DNA of 25,124 nt from JBHENW01 sp046261875 (GCA_046261875.1 JBHENW010000002.1:1-25124), one strand, 5' to 3'. Shown: positions 8,145-16,400, counted from the first letter of the stretch. Notes: generated by a model not told the origin, from the letters alone. Numbers and translations: made by a program.

Positions 8145-8150
8145 TAAAAT
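8145..8150 (+). promoter_or_regulatory. -10-like element upstream of the zinc-ribbon gene
   Basis: TAAAAT, 5/6 to consensus and preceded by GC, stands out in this GC-rich DNA 47 nt before the TTG start at 8198. No clear -35. Confidence 0.35.
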
Positions 8151-8197
8151 TCTGCGTACTCTTCTCATAAGTACGAGGAAGCACACGGAGAATCCGG

Positions 8198-8842
8198 TTG
8201 TCTGACGCGGAGCTTCGGTACACCTTTACCTGCCCGAACTGCACCGGGCACTTCTCGATCACGCTCGATCGGGTCCCGCCGGTCCAGGCCCGCTTCCGCT
8301 GCCCCCATTGCAAGAAGCCGATGGATTTTCCTTCGCGCGACGAGGCCCGCGTCTACGCGCGGCTCCAGAAGCAGGAGGCCGCGGCGGGAGGCAAAGGACC
8401 CGGAAAGCCCGTCCCGGAGGAAGCGTCCACGGCACCCCCGTCCGCCGCCGCGCCCGACAACGCCCCGCCGGAGAACGCGCGCTTCAAGGTCATGAAGGCC
8501 GGATGGGAAGACGACGTCTTCGACCGGCGCGGGCTGCGGAATCTCATCCGCACGGGCGCCGTGACCGAGCACGACCTGTTGAGCGTCAACGACGGAGAAG
8601 GTTCGCCGGCCGGCGAGCTGCCGTATCTCAAGTCGCTGTTCAACCTCCGGAAGTCTTCCACCGCCGAGCCGCCGCCCTGCTGCCGCACCCATCCCGACAA
8701 GGTCGCGTTCTTCCAGTGCACCACGAGCGCCCGTCCGCTCTGCGAGGACTGTGCGCCGGAGCGGAAGTTCGGCGGGACGATCATCCGCGTCTGCCAGCAC
8801 TGCGGCGGCACGGCCAACGAGCTCAGCTCCAGGCCGGCCTAG
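8198..8842 (+). CDS. Zinc-ribbon / B-box-like zinc-finger protein
   Basis: A 214-aa protein with metal-binding regions at both ends. The N-terminal zinc ribbon has C12-x2-C15 and C35-x2-C38, like the MJ0042/FmdB-type ribbons of bacterial regulatory or secretion-linked proteins. A low-complexity Ala/Pro linker spans about 60-93. A middle segment (about 95-150, V-F-D-R-R-G-L-R-N-L-I-R-T-G-A-V-T) resembles the small modules, often with GYF-like features, that follow such ribbons. The C-terminal segment has C161/C162, H165, C174, C182/C185 and C199/C202, in B-box-like spacing. No membrane helix is seen. Start uncertain: TTG at 8198 has purine-rich CGGAGA about 8 nt upstream. It converges on the minus-strand gene ending at 8875. 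Function unknown. Confidence 0.75.
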   Translation: MSDAELRYTFTCPNCTGHFSITLDRVPPVQARFRCPHCKKPMDFPSRDEARVYARLQKQEAAAGGKGPGKPVPEEASTAPPSAAAPDNAPPENARFKVMKAGWEDDVFDRRGLRNLIRTGAVTEHDLLSVNDGEGSPAGELPYLKSLFNLRKSSTAEPPPCCRTHPDKVAFFQCTTSARPLCEDCAPERKFGGTIIRVCQHCGGTANELSSRPA

Positions 8843-8874
8843 AAATCGGCTCCCGGCTGCCGGCCGGATGGGGA

Positions 8875-11244
8875 TCAGGGGATCGGGACCTGGGTGACCG
8901 TCGCCCAGTCCGGTCCGCTCGAGCCGGGGCTGGAGTTGCTCGGGTCGTCCAGCGAAAGCGTGCCGTTGAAGATCTCCTGTCTCTCCATCGGTGTCCCCTC
9001 GTGAAGCAGGACGACCACACGCCAGCCGACGATCCGCGTCGGGGGAGGGTTCTGCCGCAAGGCATCCCGGTAGTAGTGGACCCGGATCGTGTAGGTGCCG
9101 GAGAGGACCGTATCTCCCTCCGCCGCGCTCAGAAAGTAGTTTTCCGGGCCGAATCCGCTGGTGTTGTCCACGTCGAGATGCCCGCCGATGGACGTCGTCC
9201 GGTGGCTGTACCAGGCCGTCTCGTTGTCCGGCTGTGTGACGTAGAGGTCCACGTCGGCGTTTCCGAGCGTCCAGGTCAGGGTGACGGACAAGGACGTTTG
9301 CGGCGTCGTCGAGGCGATCGACCGGTCGGCGCAACCCTGGCGGCCATCCGGGGCCGTTACGTCCACCCGGATCGCGTTGTTGCCGCTGCGCAGGACGACG
9401 GGCGTGGAGAAAGCGCCGCCGGAGACGGCGACGCTCTGCGGGGCGCCGTTCACCTTCAGCGTCGCGCTCGCGATTGCCGGGTCGCCGACCGTGCCGGCAA
9501 CCGTGATCACCCGCTCCGACGTCGTCGAGACGGTCGGCTGGGTGATGGCGACGGAGACGTTTCCGGCCGCGCCGGGGGTGCAGGTGCAGGCGCTGGAGTC
9601 CACGACGATGCTCAGGATCCGGTTCGGATCCACGCGATAGAGACGTGTCGTGATGTCGGTTCCGGGCACGAACCAGGGGCGGTCGTACTTGCGTCGTGCG
9701 GGGAGGAACCCGCCGAGAGAATCGTCGTTCTTGTCGACGGTGTGGTGGCGGAGAAATCCCTGGTTGTCTTTGCTGGCCACGAGAGCCGTAGTCGCCCCCG
9801 CCTGTATCGGAGACTCCACGTGGAGACTCGCGCCGGTGCTGTTTTCGTGGGAAACCACGGTCATCTCGTCCAAAGCGCTCGCGGTAACCAGGCCGCCGAA
9901 CTTCGCTGCCAGGGTGCGGATCGAGTCGGCGACCCCGCTCCCCTCGCCGATCCTCACCGGGAACCCCTTGGCCGCCGCCACGGCGTTCAGGACGTTCTGC
10001 TCCACCAGCCCCCCGCAGTTGGACTTCTGGCTGATCGTCGCGCCGGGTACGATTTGGTAGTCCGAACCGTCATAGCCCGCCCGGTCGGAGGATTCCCACC
10101 CGTTCTTCCTCCCCTGAAGCTCGTCTTTCCGCCGCTGGTTCGTCTCCTCATCGATGATCTGCTGGATGTCGCGTCCCGCGATCTTGTGGGTGAGCAGGAT
10201 CGTCTCCTGCTGCCCCGTGGGGTTGATGCCGGTGACGATGATCGTCTGCCAGCACGTCGGAGTCGGCCCGGCCGCCGCCGGGCTCGCCGTCGCAAGCTTT
10301 CGGACCAGCGCCATGCCCACCCGCGCCTGCGCGATCGTGTCGAACACCTCCCCGATTCGGTACGTGTAGCTCACCGTGTTCAACCCGGCCTGACCGTCGA
10401 GCACCTTAAGCGTGTGCGTGACGAAGTCGGGGGCCCAGATCAGCTCCGCGAAGACGTTCTGCTCGAGCCAATCGGCGAGCACGGGGATCGCGCGCGGGTC
10501 ACCGATCTTCTCCAAAACATAGGCGAGCAGAGAGAGCGGCGTGTCATCGAGGATTGGGGTGACGGGCCGGCGAAACTCCACCAGGATCCGGTCCACGGCG
10601 TTTGGGCCGAGCGCGACGAGGTCGACGACTTCCGGGTTGTAGTACTCGGCGCCGCCCCGGATGAGGATCGGCGCGTTCTCGTCGTCCATCCGTGTCTGCG
10701 TCTCGAGCCGCTTGAGGGTCTCGACCGCCGTGGACGCCGGCGTGGGCGTCTCGAAAAACCCGTTGATGTCGATCAGGAAATGCGTGGTCCCCGTGGCCTG
10801 TCCGGACGCGACGACGAGCCCTCCCCCGGCTCCGAGCGGCACGATCACGTTGTTGGCCCGGGTCTGACCGGCGCGGAAGTTGATCGAGGACGCGAGGGGC
10901 GCCGGCGCGCCGGCCGGGTAGACCGTCAGATGGCCGGGGCCGCCCGGACCGGTGACGGTGATGTTCGCCGAGACGGCGAGCGCGGTGGACGAAACCCCGC
11001 ACTGCGAGCCGATCCCGAAAGTCCGCGTCCCTCCGGCGGCCAGGGCCGGGCCGCCGTGAGAGCCGGCGGGATTGCGCGTGTCCACCACGCGGCAGGGCTC
11101 GACCGTGTAATACGCGGCGGGGGAGGACTGGCCGGAAAGCGCCCGCGCGCAAAGGAGCGCGATCACGATCGCGCCTGAAACGAAAGCGAATCTCCGCGAG
11201 AGCGTTCCGGCGATGGTGTCGCGCGGGCACCCGGGGTGGGCCAT
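8875..11244 (-). CDS. Large secreted multidomain protein (PCRxVDTR, HEAT-like, Ig-like and YfaP/DUF2135-like domains)
   Basis: A 789-aa exported protein. A signal peptide with a hydrophobic core at about 20-36 precedes a domain of roughly 125 residues opening with E-P-C-R-V-V-D-T-R (49-57) and closing with H-F-L-I-D-I-N-G-F-F (155-164), which recurs in the secreted protein at 19782. Residues 175-320 look helical and HEAT-like (G-D-P-R-A-I-P-V-L-A-D-W-L). A segment with scattered Cys follows (about 330-555), then an Ig-like domain (562-632). Last comes a C-terminal domain with L-T-W-T-L-G-N-A-D-V-D-L-Y-V (656-669), G-G-H-L-D-V-D (687-693) and G-T-Y-T-I-R-V-H-Y-Y (716-725), typical of YfaP/DUF2135-type extracytoplasmic domains. 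The start has GGAGG 5 nt upstream. Probably a cell-surface or periplasmic protein; function unknown. Confidence 0.82.
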   Translation of the reverse strand: MAHPGCPRDTIAGTLSRRFAFVSGAIVIALLCARALSGQSSPAAYYTVEPCRVVDTRNPAGSHGGPALAAGGTRTFGIGSQCGVSSTALAVSANITVTGPGGPGHLTVYPAGAPAPLASSINFRAGQTRANNVIVPLGAGGGLVVASGQATGTTHFLIDINGFFETPTPASTAVETLKRLETQTRMDDENAPILIRGGAEYYNPEVVDLVALGPNAVDRILVEFRRPVTPILDDTPLSLLAYVLEKIGDPRAIPVLADWLEQNVFAELIWAPDFVTHTLKVLDGQAGLNTVSYTYRIGEVFDTIAQARVGMALVRKLATASPAAAGPTPTCWQTIIVTGINPTGQQETILLTHKIAGRDIQQIIDEETNQRRKDELQGRKNGWESSDRAGYDGSDYQIVPGATISQKSNCGGLVEQNVLNAVAAAKGFPVRIGEGSGVADSIRTLAAKFGGLVTASALDEMTVVSHENSTGASLHVESPIQAGATTALVASKDNQGFLRHHTVDKNDDSLGGFLPARRKYDRPWFVPGTDITTRLYRVDPNRILSIVVDSSACTCTPGAAGNVSVAITQPTVSTTSERVITVAGTVGDPAIASATLKVNGAPQSVAVSGGAFSTPVVLRSGNNAIRVDVTAPDGRQGCADRSIASTTPQTSLSVTLTWTLGNADVDLYVTQPDNETAWYSHRTTSIGGHLDVDNTSGFGPENYFLSAAEGDTVLSGTYTIRVHYYRDALRQNPPPTRIVGWRVVVLLHEGTPMERQEIFNGTLSLDDPSNSSPGSSGPDWATVTQVPIP

Positions 11245-11266
11245 GCCTTCCTCCGATTTGCCGCCG

Positions 11267-11272
11267 ATACTA
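11267..11272 (-). promoter_or_regulatory. -10-like element for the minus-strand secreted protein
   Basis: TAGTAT on the minus strand, 22 nt before the ATG at 11244, leaves a short leader that contains the GGAGG site. No good -35 is visible. Confidence 0.33.
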
Positions 11273-11308
11273 TCGCGCGCTCCCGAGGCAGCGATCCGCC
11301 TGCGCGGC

Positions 11309-11338
11309 TTGACCCGACTCCGTGCGCTTCGCTATCCT
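11309..11338 (+). promoter_or_regulatory. Promoter of tRNA-Gly
   Basis: TTGACC (11309-11314), an 18-nt spacer and TATCCT (11333-11338) end 12 nt before the tRNA 5' end, the expected distance for a stable-RNA promoter with a very short leader. The 12-mer around this -10 (11328-11339) occurs again upstream of the gene at 19782. Confidence 0.62.
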
Positions 11339-11350
11339 TCGCGTCCCCGA

Positions 11351-11425
11351 GCGGGAATAGCTCAGTGGTAGAGCGCCACCTTGCCAAGGTGGATGTCGCG
11401 GGTTCGACCCCCGTTTCCCGCTCCA
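11351..11425 (+). tRNA. tRNA-Gly (anticodon GCC)
   Basis: A complete 75-nt cloverleaf. The acceptor 5' strand GCGGGAA (11351-11357) pairs with TTCCCGC (11415-11421), followed by discriminator T and an encoded CCA (11423-11425). The D arm contains AGCTCAGTGGTAGAGC. The anticodon stem CCACC/GGTGG encloses TTGCCAA, giving anticodon GCC at 11383-11385. The T-loop TTCGACC is present. It decodes GGC/GGU glycine codons, the dominant ones in such a GC-rich genome. Confidence 0.97.
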
Positions 11426-11443
11426 ACTCTCAGCCACCGACGT

Positions 11444-11475
11444 AACGAGCCGCTTCGCGCGGCTCGTTCTATTTC
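11444..11475 (+). terminator. Rho-independent terminator of tRNA-Gly
   Basis: A perfect 10-bp stem (11444-11453 with 11459-11468) and 5-nt loop TTCGC, followed by CTATTTC. It lies 19 nt after the tRNA. Confidence 0.85.
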
Positions 11476-11537
11476 AGTCGGTTAGGTCCGTCGCGCGTGC
11501 TCCGCCGAGTCGCGTCCGTGGACGTGACTTGTCCGTA

Positions 11538-11573
11538 GTTCTCGGACAGATTCTTGGACAGATTCTTGGACAG
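11538..11573. repeat. Three-unit 12-bp tandem repeat
   Basis: Three adjacent copies: GTTCTCGGACAG (11538-11549), ATTCTTGGACAG (11550-11561) and ATTCTTGGACAG (11562-11573). The last two are identical; the first differs at two positions. The array precedes the 104-aa gene by about 60 nt and could be a protein-binding site (iterons or operator half-sites) or replication slippage. There are no spacers, so it is not a CRISPR. Confidence 0.8.
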
Positions 11574-11631
11574 AGAGGGTTCGCTTCGGTGCCGCACTCC
11601 GCGGCCCGGTTTGACACGAGAGGACATCGGT

Positions 11632-11946
11632 ATGTCAGAGGAGACGGAGACCAAGCCGAACGACCGCTACGCGTTCCTGATGCCCGTGTTTCTCGTTGAC
11701 GAAGCCTCGGATTCCTGGCTCATCGAGGAGGCCGAAGCCAGGTCCGGAGAGGTTGAGTGCTTTCACTGTTCAGGGCCCCCGCACACGCTGATTCCGTTCG
11801 AGGAGGCGATTGAGGTAACGGGCCTTATGGAAACGGACGAAGGTGGTGTCACGTTGGGCATGAATGGGATCGTCTATGCCCTGCTCAAGCTTCGGCGGGA
11901 GGCTCTGAGCGGCCCGCGGCCGGCGCCGCTGGAGGTTGCCCGCTAA
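11632..11946 (+). CDS. Hypothetical acidic small protein with a CxxC motif
   Basis: A 104-aa protein that I do not recognise. The start at 11632 has GAGAGGA at 11618-11624, 7 nt upstream. An in-frame ATG at 11554 lies inside the 12-bp tandem repeat and has no ribosome-binding site. The sequence has a hydrophobic F-L-M-P-V-F-L-V segment (15-22), a single C-F-H-C, an acidic middle and a C-terminal helix A-L-L-K-L-R-R-E-A-L. It has no signal peptide or membrane helix, so it is probably cytoplasmic. It lies in the suspected integrated segment behind tRNA-Gly, and its codon use looks less strictly GC-rich than that of the neighbours. Confidence 0.6.
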   Translation: MSEETETKPNDRYAFLMPVFLVDEASDSWLIEEAEARSGEVECFHCSGPPHTLIPFEEAIEVTGLMETDEGGVTLGMNGIVYALLKLRREALSGPRPAPLEVAR

Positions 11947-12032
11947 GCGGTCAAGAGAGATGGCGGCTGCCCTCGCGGTCCGATCCCGCGGGGCTCTGAT
12001 CGCAGTCCCTCGCTGTCCGTCAGAATTGGGCG

Positions 12033-12173
12033 ATGGCTGAAGGTAGATGTCGCCTTTGTGGGGGTGGACCTCGCTGGAAGCGCAGGGATCTTTCCTTCAA
12101 ACGATCGATGAGCCGGGGCATCTTCGATCGGAAGCGGTTCCCTCCGATGGAATCCGAGATCGAGGCAGCGTAG
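12033..12173 (+). CDS. Possible 46-aa small protein with a CxxC motif
   Basis: A short frame beginning M-A-E-G-R-C-R-L-C-G-G-G and ending E-S-E-I-E-A-A. The C-x-x-C-G-G start resembles a half zinc ribbon. No Shine-Dalgarno sequence is visible; CAGAAT (12021-12026) lies 6 nt before the ATG, the spacing of the leaderless-type starts elsewhere in the window. The rest of 11947-12221 shows nothing recognisable except the inverted repeat GACTC/GAGTC at 12197-12211. Existence is uncertain. Confidence 0.25.
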   Translation: MAEGRCRLCGGGPRWKRRDLSFKRSMSRGIFDRKRFPPMESEIEAA

Positions 12174-12221
12174 AGCCTTGGGAGGGGGCGCGGACTGACT
12201 CCGCGCGAGTCGCCCGACGAC

Positions 12222-12806
12222 TCAACTCAGGCGGTCATGGATTCTTGCCCTGCCGAGCATCGAGGCGCGCAAGGGCTCGATGAAGTCCTTCTCGAAGGCT
12301 GCCGCCTGCGCCGCCCGCGTGGCCCGCGGCAGGGTGCTGAGCACTTCTTCGGCGTACTGGCGGGTGATTTTCGCGAGATCCCTGTCGAGCAGGATCCCGG
12401 CGATCTTTTCGTGTTCCGCAGCGGGCTTCATAGGGAGGAAAACGAAGGCCTTCGCCGGCTTGTCGTATTCCCAGACGCGGCCCGTCGACTTGTCGAGCAG
12501 CAGGCCGCCTGCCAGCTGAAAACGATCGCAGCAACAGTCGGATGGGCCGGGTCTCGCGCCGAACGAGGGCGGCTCGGGAATGCGAACCCCGGGAAACGAA
12601 GGAATACGCGCGCCAGAAGCCGCTCCCGGCGCTGTTGCAACCGCCCCTGTTTGGACCGCCTGCTCCCGCGCGGCCTCCCGCTTCTTATCCTCTCGCGCCT
12701 CTAGCGCCGCATCGGCTGCCGCGCGGCTGCCCGCCTTCGCGGCCCCATAAATGCCGCCCGTCATTACATTGAGCGCCGTCTCGCCCCAGTCCTCCCACCA
12801 ACTCAT
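12222..12806 (-). CDS. Hypothetical protein with glycine-rich N-terminus and CCC motif
   Basis: A 194-aa protein with an excellent ribosome-binding site (AGGAGG 4-5 nt upstream of the ATG on the minus strand), so expression is plausible. The N-terminus W-W-E-D-W-G-E-T-A-L-N-V-M-T-G-G-I-Y-G-A-A-K-A-G is amphipathic and glycine/alanine-rich. A charged coiled-coil-like helix (about 28-50) and a Pro-rich linker (60-88) follow. Then come D-C-C-C-D (90-94) and a beta-rich stretch with G-L-L-L-D-K-S-T-G-R-V-W-E-Y-D (101-115) and F-V-F-L-P, a pattern shared by many small bacterial proteins of unknown role. The C-terminal half is helical. It lies between tRNA-Gly and the truncated TPR gene. Function unknown. 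Confidence 0.65.
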   Translation of the reverse strand: MSWWEDWGETALNVMTGGIYGAAKAGSRAAADAALEAREDKKREAAREQAVQTGAVATAPGAASGARIPSFPGVRIPEPPSFGARPGPSDCCCDRFQLAGGLLLDKSTGRVWEYDKPAKAFVFLPMKPAAEHEKIAGILLDRDLAKITRQYAEEVLSTLPRATRAAQAAAFEKDFIEPLRASMLGRARIHDRLS

Positions 12807-12857
12807 GACCGCCTCCTAGCCTCCGACAGAGGGGCAGCGACCCTTCGCGGAGTCTAA

Positions 12858-13361
12858 CAAAGGAAATCGCGTCGTCGCCCGGCCGATCAGGTCTTCGGCA
12901 AGGCCGTCGGCGAAGGACTCCAAGCTCTGCGAGGGGGAGCACCGCGATCCGGCGACTTCGCCCACTGGCGGAACGGCGATGTCGGCGGGGCGCGGGGGGC
13001 TGCCGAGGAGGCGCGACGAGCGTTCGAGGACCAGCTCCGAACCGCTCCCGAGGACTCCCAGCGACACGCGGTGCTCGGGTTGGCACTCGCCTATCTCGGC
13101 CGCGCGGAGGATGCGCTGCGGGAGAGTCGGCGAGCCGTCGAGCTCCGGCCTGTGACCAAGGACGCGAACATCGGGCCGTACCTCCTGCACCAGCTCGTCC
13201 GCATCGAGATTCTCGCCGGCCAAGAGGAGAACGCGCTCGACGACCTCGAGCGGCTCCTCCAGACGCCGTACTACGTCTCGCGCGCCTGGCTGAAGATCGA
13301 CCCGACCTTCCAGCCCCTGAGGAAGAACCCGCGCTTCCAGAAGCTCGTCGCCGGCGCGTGA
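12858..13361 (+). pseudogene. 5'-truncated remnant of a TPR (kinase-type) protein
   Basis: This frame is open from just after a TAA at 12855 but has no plausible start. Recognisable TPR sequence begins near 12963 (H-W-R-N-G-D-V-G-G-A-R) and continues through A-P-E-D-S-Q-R-H-A-V-L-G-L-A-L-A-Y-L-G-R. It ends with W-L-K-I-D-P-T-F-Q-P-L-R-K-N-P-R-F-Q-K-L-V-A-G-A, the usual C-terminus of Ser/Thr kinase-TPR or similar TPR proteins of Acidobacteria-like genomes. The catalytic or DNA-binding N-terminus is missing and the region upstream is occupied by an opposing gene. A GTG at 13071 could in principle start a 96-aa product, but it cuts a TPR helix. Most likely a decayed fragment. Confidence 0.7.
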
Positions 13362-13378
13362 GTCGCGGCAAGACCGTC

Positions 13379-13404
13379 TTCGACCCCGTTCCCCCCGCTC
13401 CAAC
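13379..13404 (+). repeat. Imperfect copy of the tRNA-Gly 3' end (candidate att scar)
   Basis: TTCGACCCC (13379-13387) and GCTCCAAC (13397-13404) match the T-loop/acceptor end of tRNA-Gly (11403-11411 and 11420-11427). The intervening spacing is nearly equal and the differences are only in C/T run lengths. No matching T-stem or remaining cloverleaf precedes it, so it is not a second tRNA. Such duplications mark the far end of elements integrated into tRNA genes. Confidence 0.45.
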
Positions 13405-13417
13405 AACCTCCGCGGCG

Positions 13418-13423
13418 TAGAAT
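13418..13423 (+). promoter_or_regulatory. -10-like element before the giant kinase gene
   Basis: TAGAAT (5/6) lies 18 nt before the ATG at 13442, so the leader would be only about a dozen nt and contains no Shine-Dalgarno sequence. No clear -35. Confidence 0.37.
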
Positions 13424-13441
13424 CCGCGTCGCCGTCATCCG

Positions 13442-16400
13442 ATGACAGTTTCCGCCGGGACCCGCCTCGGCCCCTACGAGATCCTGTCGCCTCTCGGCGC
13501 GGGTGGGATGGGGGAGGTCTACCGGGCGCGGGATAAGAAGCTGGACCGGGACGTCGCGATCAAGGTCCTCCCCCAGTCCGTCGCGGCCGATCCCGACACG
13601 CTGGCCCGGTTCGAGCGCGAGGCGAAGGCGGTCGCGGCGCTCTCTCATCCGAACATCCTGTCGATCTTCGACTTCGGAGCGCAGGGGGGCATCTCCTACG
13701 CCGTCATGGAGCTCCTGGAAGGCGAGACGCTGCGGGGGAAACTCGACGCGGGTCCGATCACCCAGAAACAAGCCGTGGACTACGCTCTCCAGGTCGCCAA
13801 GGGGCTCTCCGCTGCCCACGAGAAGGGCATCGTCCATCGGGACTTGAAGCCCGAGAATCTCTTCGTCACCAGAGACGGCCACCTCAAGATCCTCGACTTC
13901 GGCCTGGCGAAGCGAGTCGAGGCCGTCGCGCCGGGCAAGGAGACGAGCGCGCCAACGGGCTCGGGCCACACGGAGCCCGGGACGGTCATGGGGACGGCGG
14001 GCTACATGTCGCCCGAGCAGGTGAAGGGACTCCCGGTCGACCACCGCTCGGACATCTTCTCGTTCGGGACGATCCTCTACGAGCTGCTCTCGGGCAAGAA
14101 GGCGTTCAAGCGAGACACGAATGCCGAGACGATGGCGGCAATCATGCGGGACGAGCCGCGGGATCTCTCGGAGTCGGGGCGGAACATTTCGTCCGCGCTC
14201 GATCGCATCGTCAAGCATTGCTTGGAGAAAGACCGGGATCATCGGTTCCAGTCTGCCAGAGACATCGCGTTCAACCTCTCGGAGCAGTTCTCGCCTAGTG
14301 CGACGGGCGGCCCACGGGAAATCGCAGCGCCGATCAGTCCAGCGGGCTTTTGGGTCGCCGTGCTGCCGTTCAAGTACGGCGGCTCCAACGCCGACCTCGC
14401 GGCCCTGGCCGACGGGCTCTCCGAGGAGATCGTGACCGGCCTTTCGCGGTTTCGGTATCTGTCGGTCGTTTCGAGCGCCTCGGCGGCTCGCCTGAAGGGA
14501 GAGGCCGGAGACGAGCGGGCCCTGGGCGCCAAACTCGGCGCACGCTACGTGCTCGAGGGAAGCATCCGCATGGGAGGTTCCGCCGTTCGCGTGAGCGCCC
14601 AGCTTGTCGATACCCAGACGGGAGCGCAGCTGTGGTCCGAGTCGTATGGCCGGGACCTCCAGACGTCGAGCGCTTTTGCGGTGCAGGACGACGTCGCCGC
14701 GCGCATCGTCGCAACCGTCGCCGATAGCTACGGGGTGCTCGTGCGTTCGATACGGTCCGCGGTCCGGCAGAAGGACGACGTCCATCTCACTCCCCTGGAG
14801 TGGCAGTTCCAGTATTTCGCCTACCGCGAACAGATCACTCCCTCGGCCTACGCGGAGCTCAAGAGCCGACTGGAGCGCGCGGTGGAGCGGGACGGCCGCC
14901 AGTCGGACCTCTGGGCGTGCCTCGCGCAGATCTTCGTCGACGAATATGCGTTTGGCTTCGGGACTGACCCGGCCGCTCTCGATCGCGCCCTGGCCGCGGC
15001 CCGCCGCGGGGTCGAGCTGGATCGGGCGAACCAGTTTGCGCTCGTCGCGCTGGCCCAGACGCACTTCTTCCGCCAGGACCTCGCGGCGTTTGGCCCCGCG
15101 GCCGAGCGCGCGATGGCCCTCAACCCGTTAAACACCGACGCTGTCGGGATCCTGGGGCTGCAGATCGTGCACACCGGTGAGTTCGAGCGAGGCACCGCGA
15201 TCGTGCGCCGCGCGATGGAGCTCAATGCCAACCATGCGGGTTGGATGCATTTCGCTCCCCTCTGGGAGCACTTCCACAAGGGCGAGTACGAGCAGGCTCT
15301 CGAGCGCGCGAACCGGGTGGACGTACCCGGCCTCTTCTGGCCTTTTCTGGTGGTGGCGTCGGCCTGCGGGCACCTCGGCAGGCGCGCCGAAGCCGAGTCC
15401 GCGGTCCGGGATCTGCTGGCGCTCGATCCCGAGTTTGCGGCGCACGCGCGCTCGAACATCGGGAGCTGGCACTTCGCGAGCGGCCTTATGGAGCCTCTCC
15501 TCGAAGGACTGCGCAAAGCGGGGCTGTCGATTCCCGCGACCGACGGATCGTCCGACCCGCCGAGGCGGATAGGGACGGTCACGGCAAAAGCCGATCGAGC
15601 GGAGTCGGGCACGGACTCGGGACAGGCCCGCGCCGACGAGGGCTTCTGGGTCGCCGTGCTGCCGTTCAAGTACGGCGGCACCGACGCGTCCCTCACGGCC
15701 CTGGCCGAAGGATTGACCGAGGAGATCGTGACCGGCCTATTGCGCTTCTCCTACCTCAGGGTGGTCTCGCGCGGTGCCACGGTCGACTCGCGGTCCGCCG
15801 GCAAGCCGCTCGGCGCGCGCTATGTGATGGAAGGCAGCCTGCGTCAGGCCGGCACCAAACTGCGTCTGGCGGTACAGCTCGTTGACACGAATTCAGGTGC
15901 TCATCTCTGGGCCGACAACTATGAACGCGCTTTCGCCCCGGAAGCGGTTTTCGAACTTCAAGACGATCTGGTTCCCCGGATTGTTTCGACGGTCGCGGAT
16001 CAGTACGGCGCGCTGGTCCACAGCATGAGCGAGTCGCTGCGCGGCAGAAGCGCTGGCGAATACTCCGCGCATGAGGCTGTGCTGCGCGCCTTCGGTTACT
16101 GGGAGCGCGTCACCCCAGAGGAACACCGGGAAGTCCGCGAGATCCTCGAAGCGGCGGTTGCTCGCGCCCCCGGCCACAGCGACTGCCTCGCCGAACTGTC
16201 GTTGATTTACTGGCACGAGTACGCGTTCGGTTACAACCCCAGGCCCGATCCACTCGGCCGCGCCCGTGCTGTCGCGCAACGAGCGGTCGCATCTGCGCCG
16301 ACCAGCCACTTCGCCCACTGCGCATTGGCTACCGGCTTGTTCTTCCTGAAAGACTTCCTGGCTTTCCGCCCAGCAGCGGAGCGCGCCCTCGCCCTGAATC

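Noticed and set aside
8308..11178. Very long + strand reading frame opposite the 789-aa secreted protein
   Set aside because: Arg-rich, no recognisable domain or signal, and exactly antisense to a gene with clear domains; long antisense frames are normal at this GC content.
11538..11573. CRISPR-like repeats
   Set aside because: Units are directly adjacent with no spacers and are only 12 bp; no cas genes are nearby.
11960..11996. Terminator for the 104-aa gene (CCC/CGCGG with CCGCGGGG)
   Set aside because: The stem has a bulge and no T-run follows, so it is not a convincing Rho-independent terminator.
12047..12283. 78-codon + frame running into the 194-aa minus gene
   Set aside because: No ribosome-binding site and it overlaps the better supported minus-strand gene; the alternative 46-aa frame is at least self-contained.
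13379..13404. A second tRNA gene
   Set aside because: Only the 3' end is similar; there is no T-stem, anticodon arm or acceptor 5' strand upstream.
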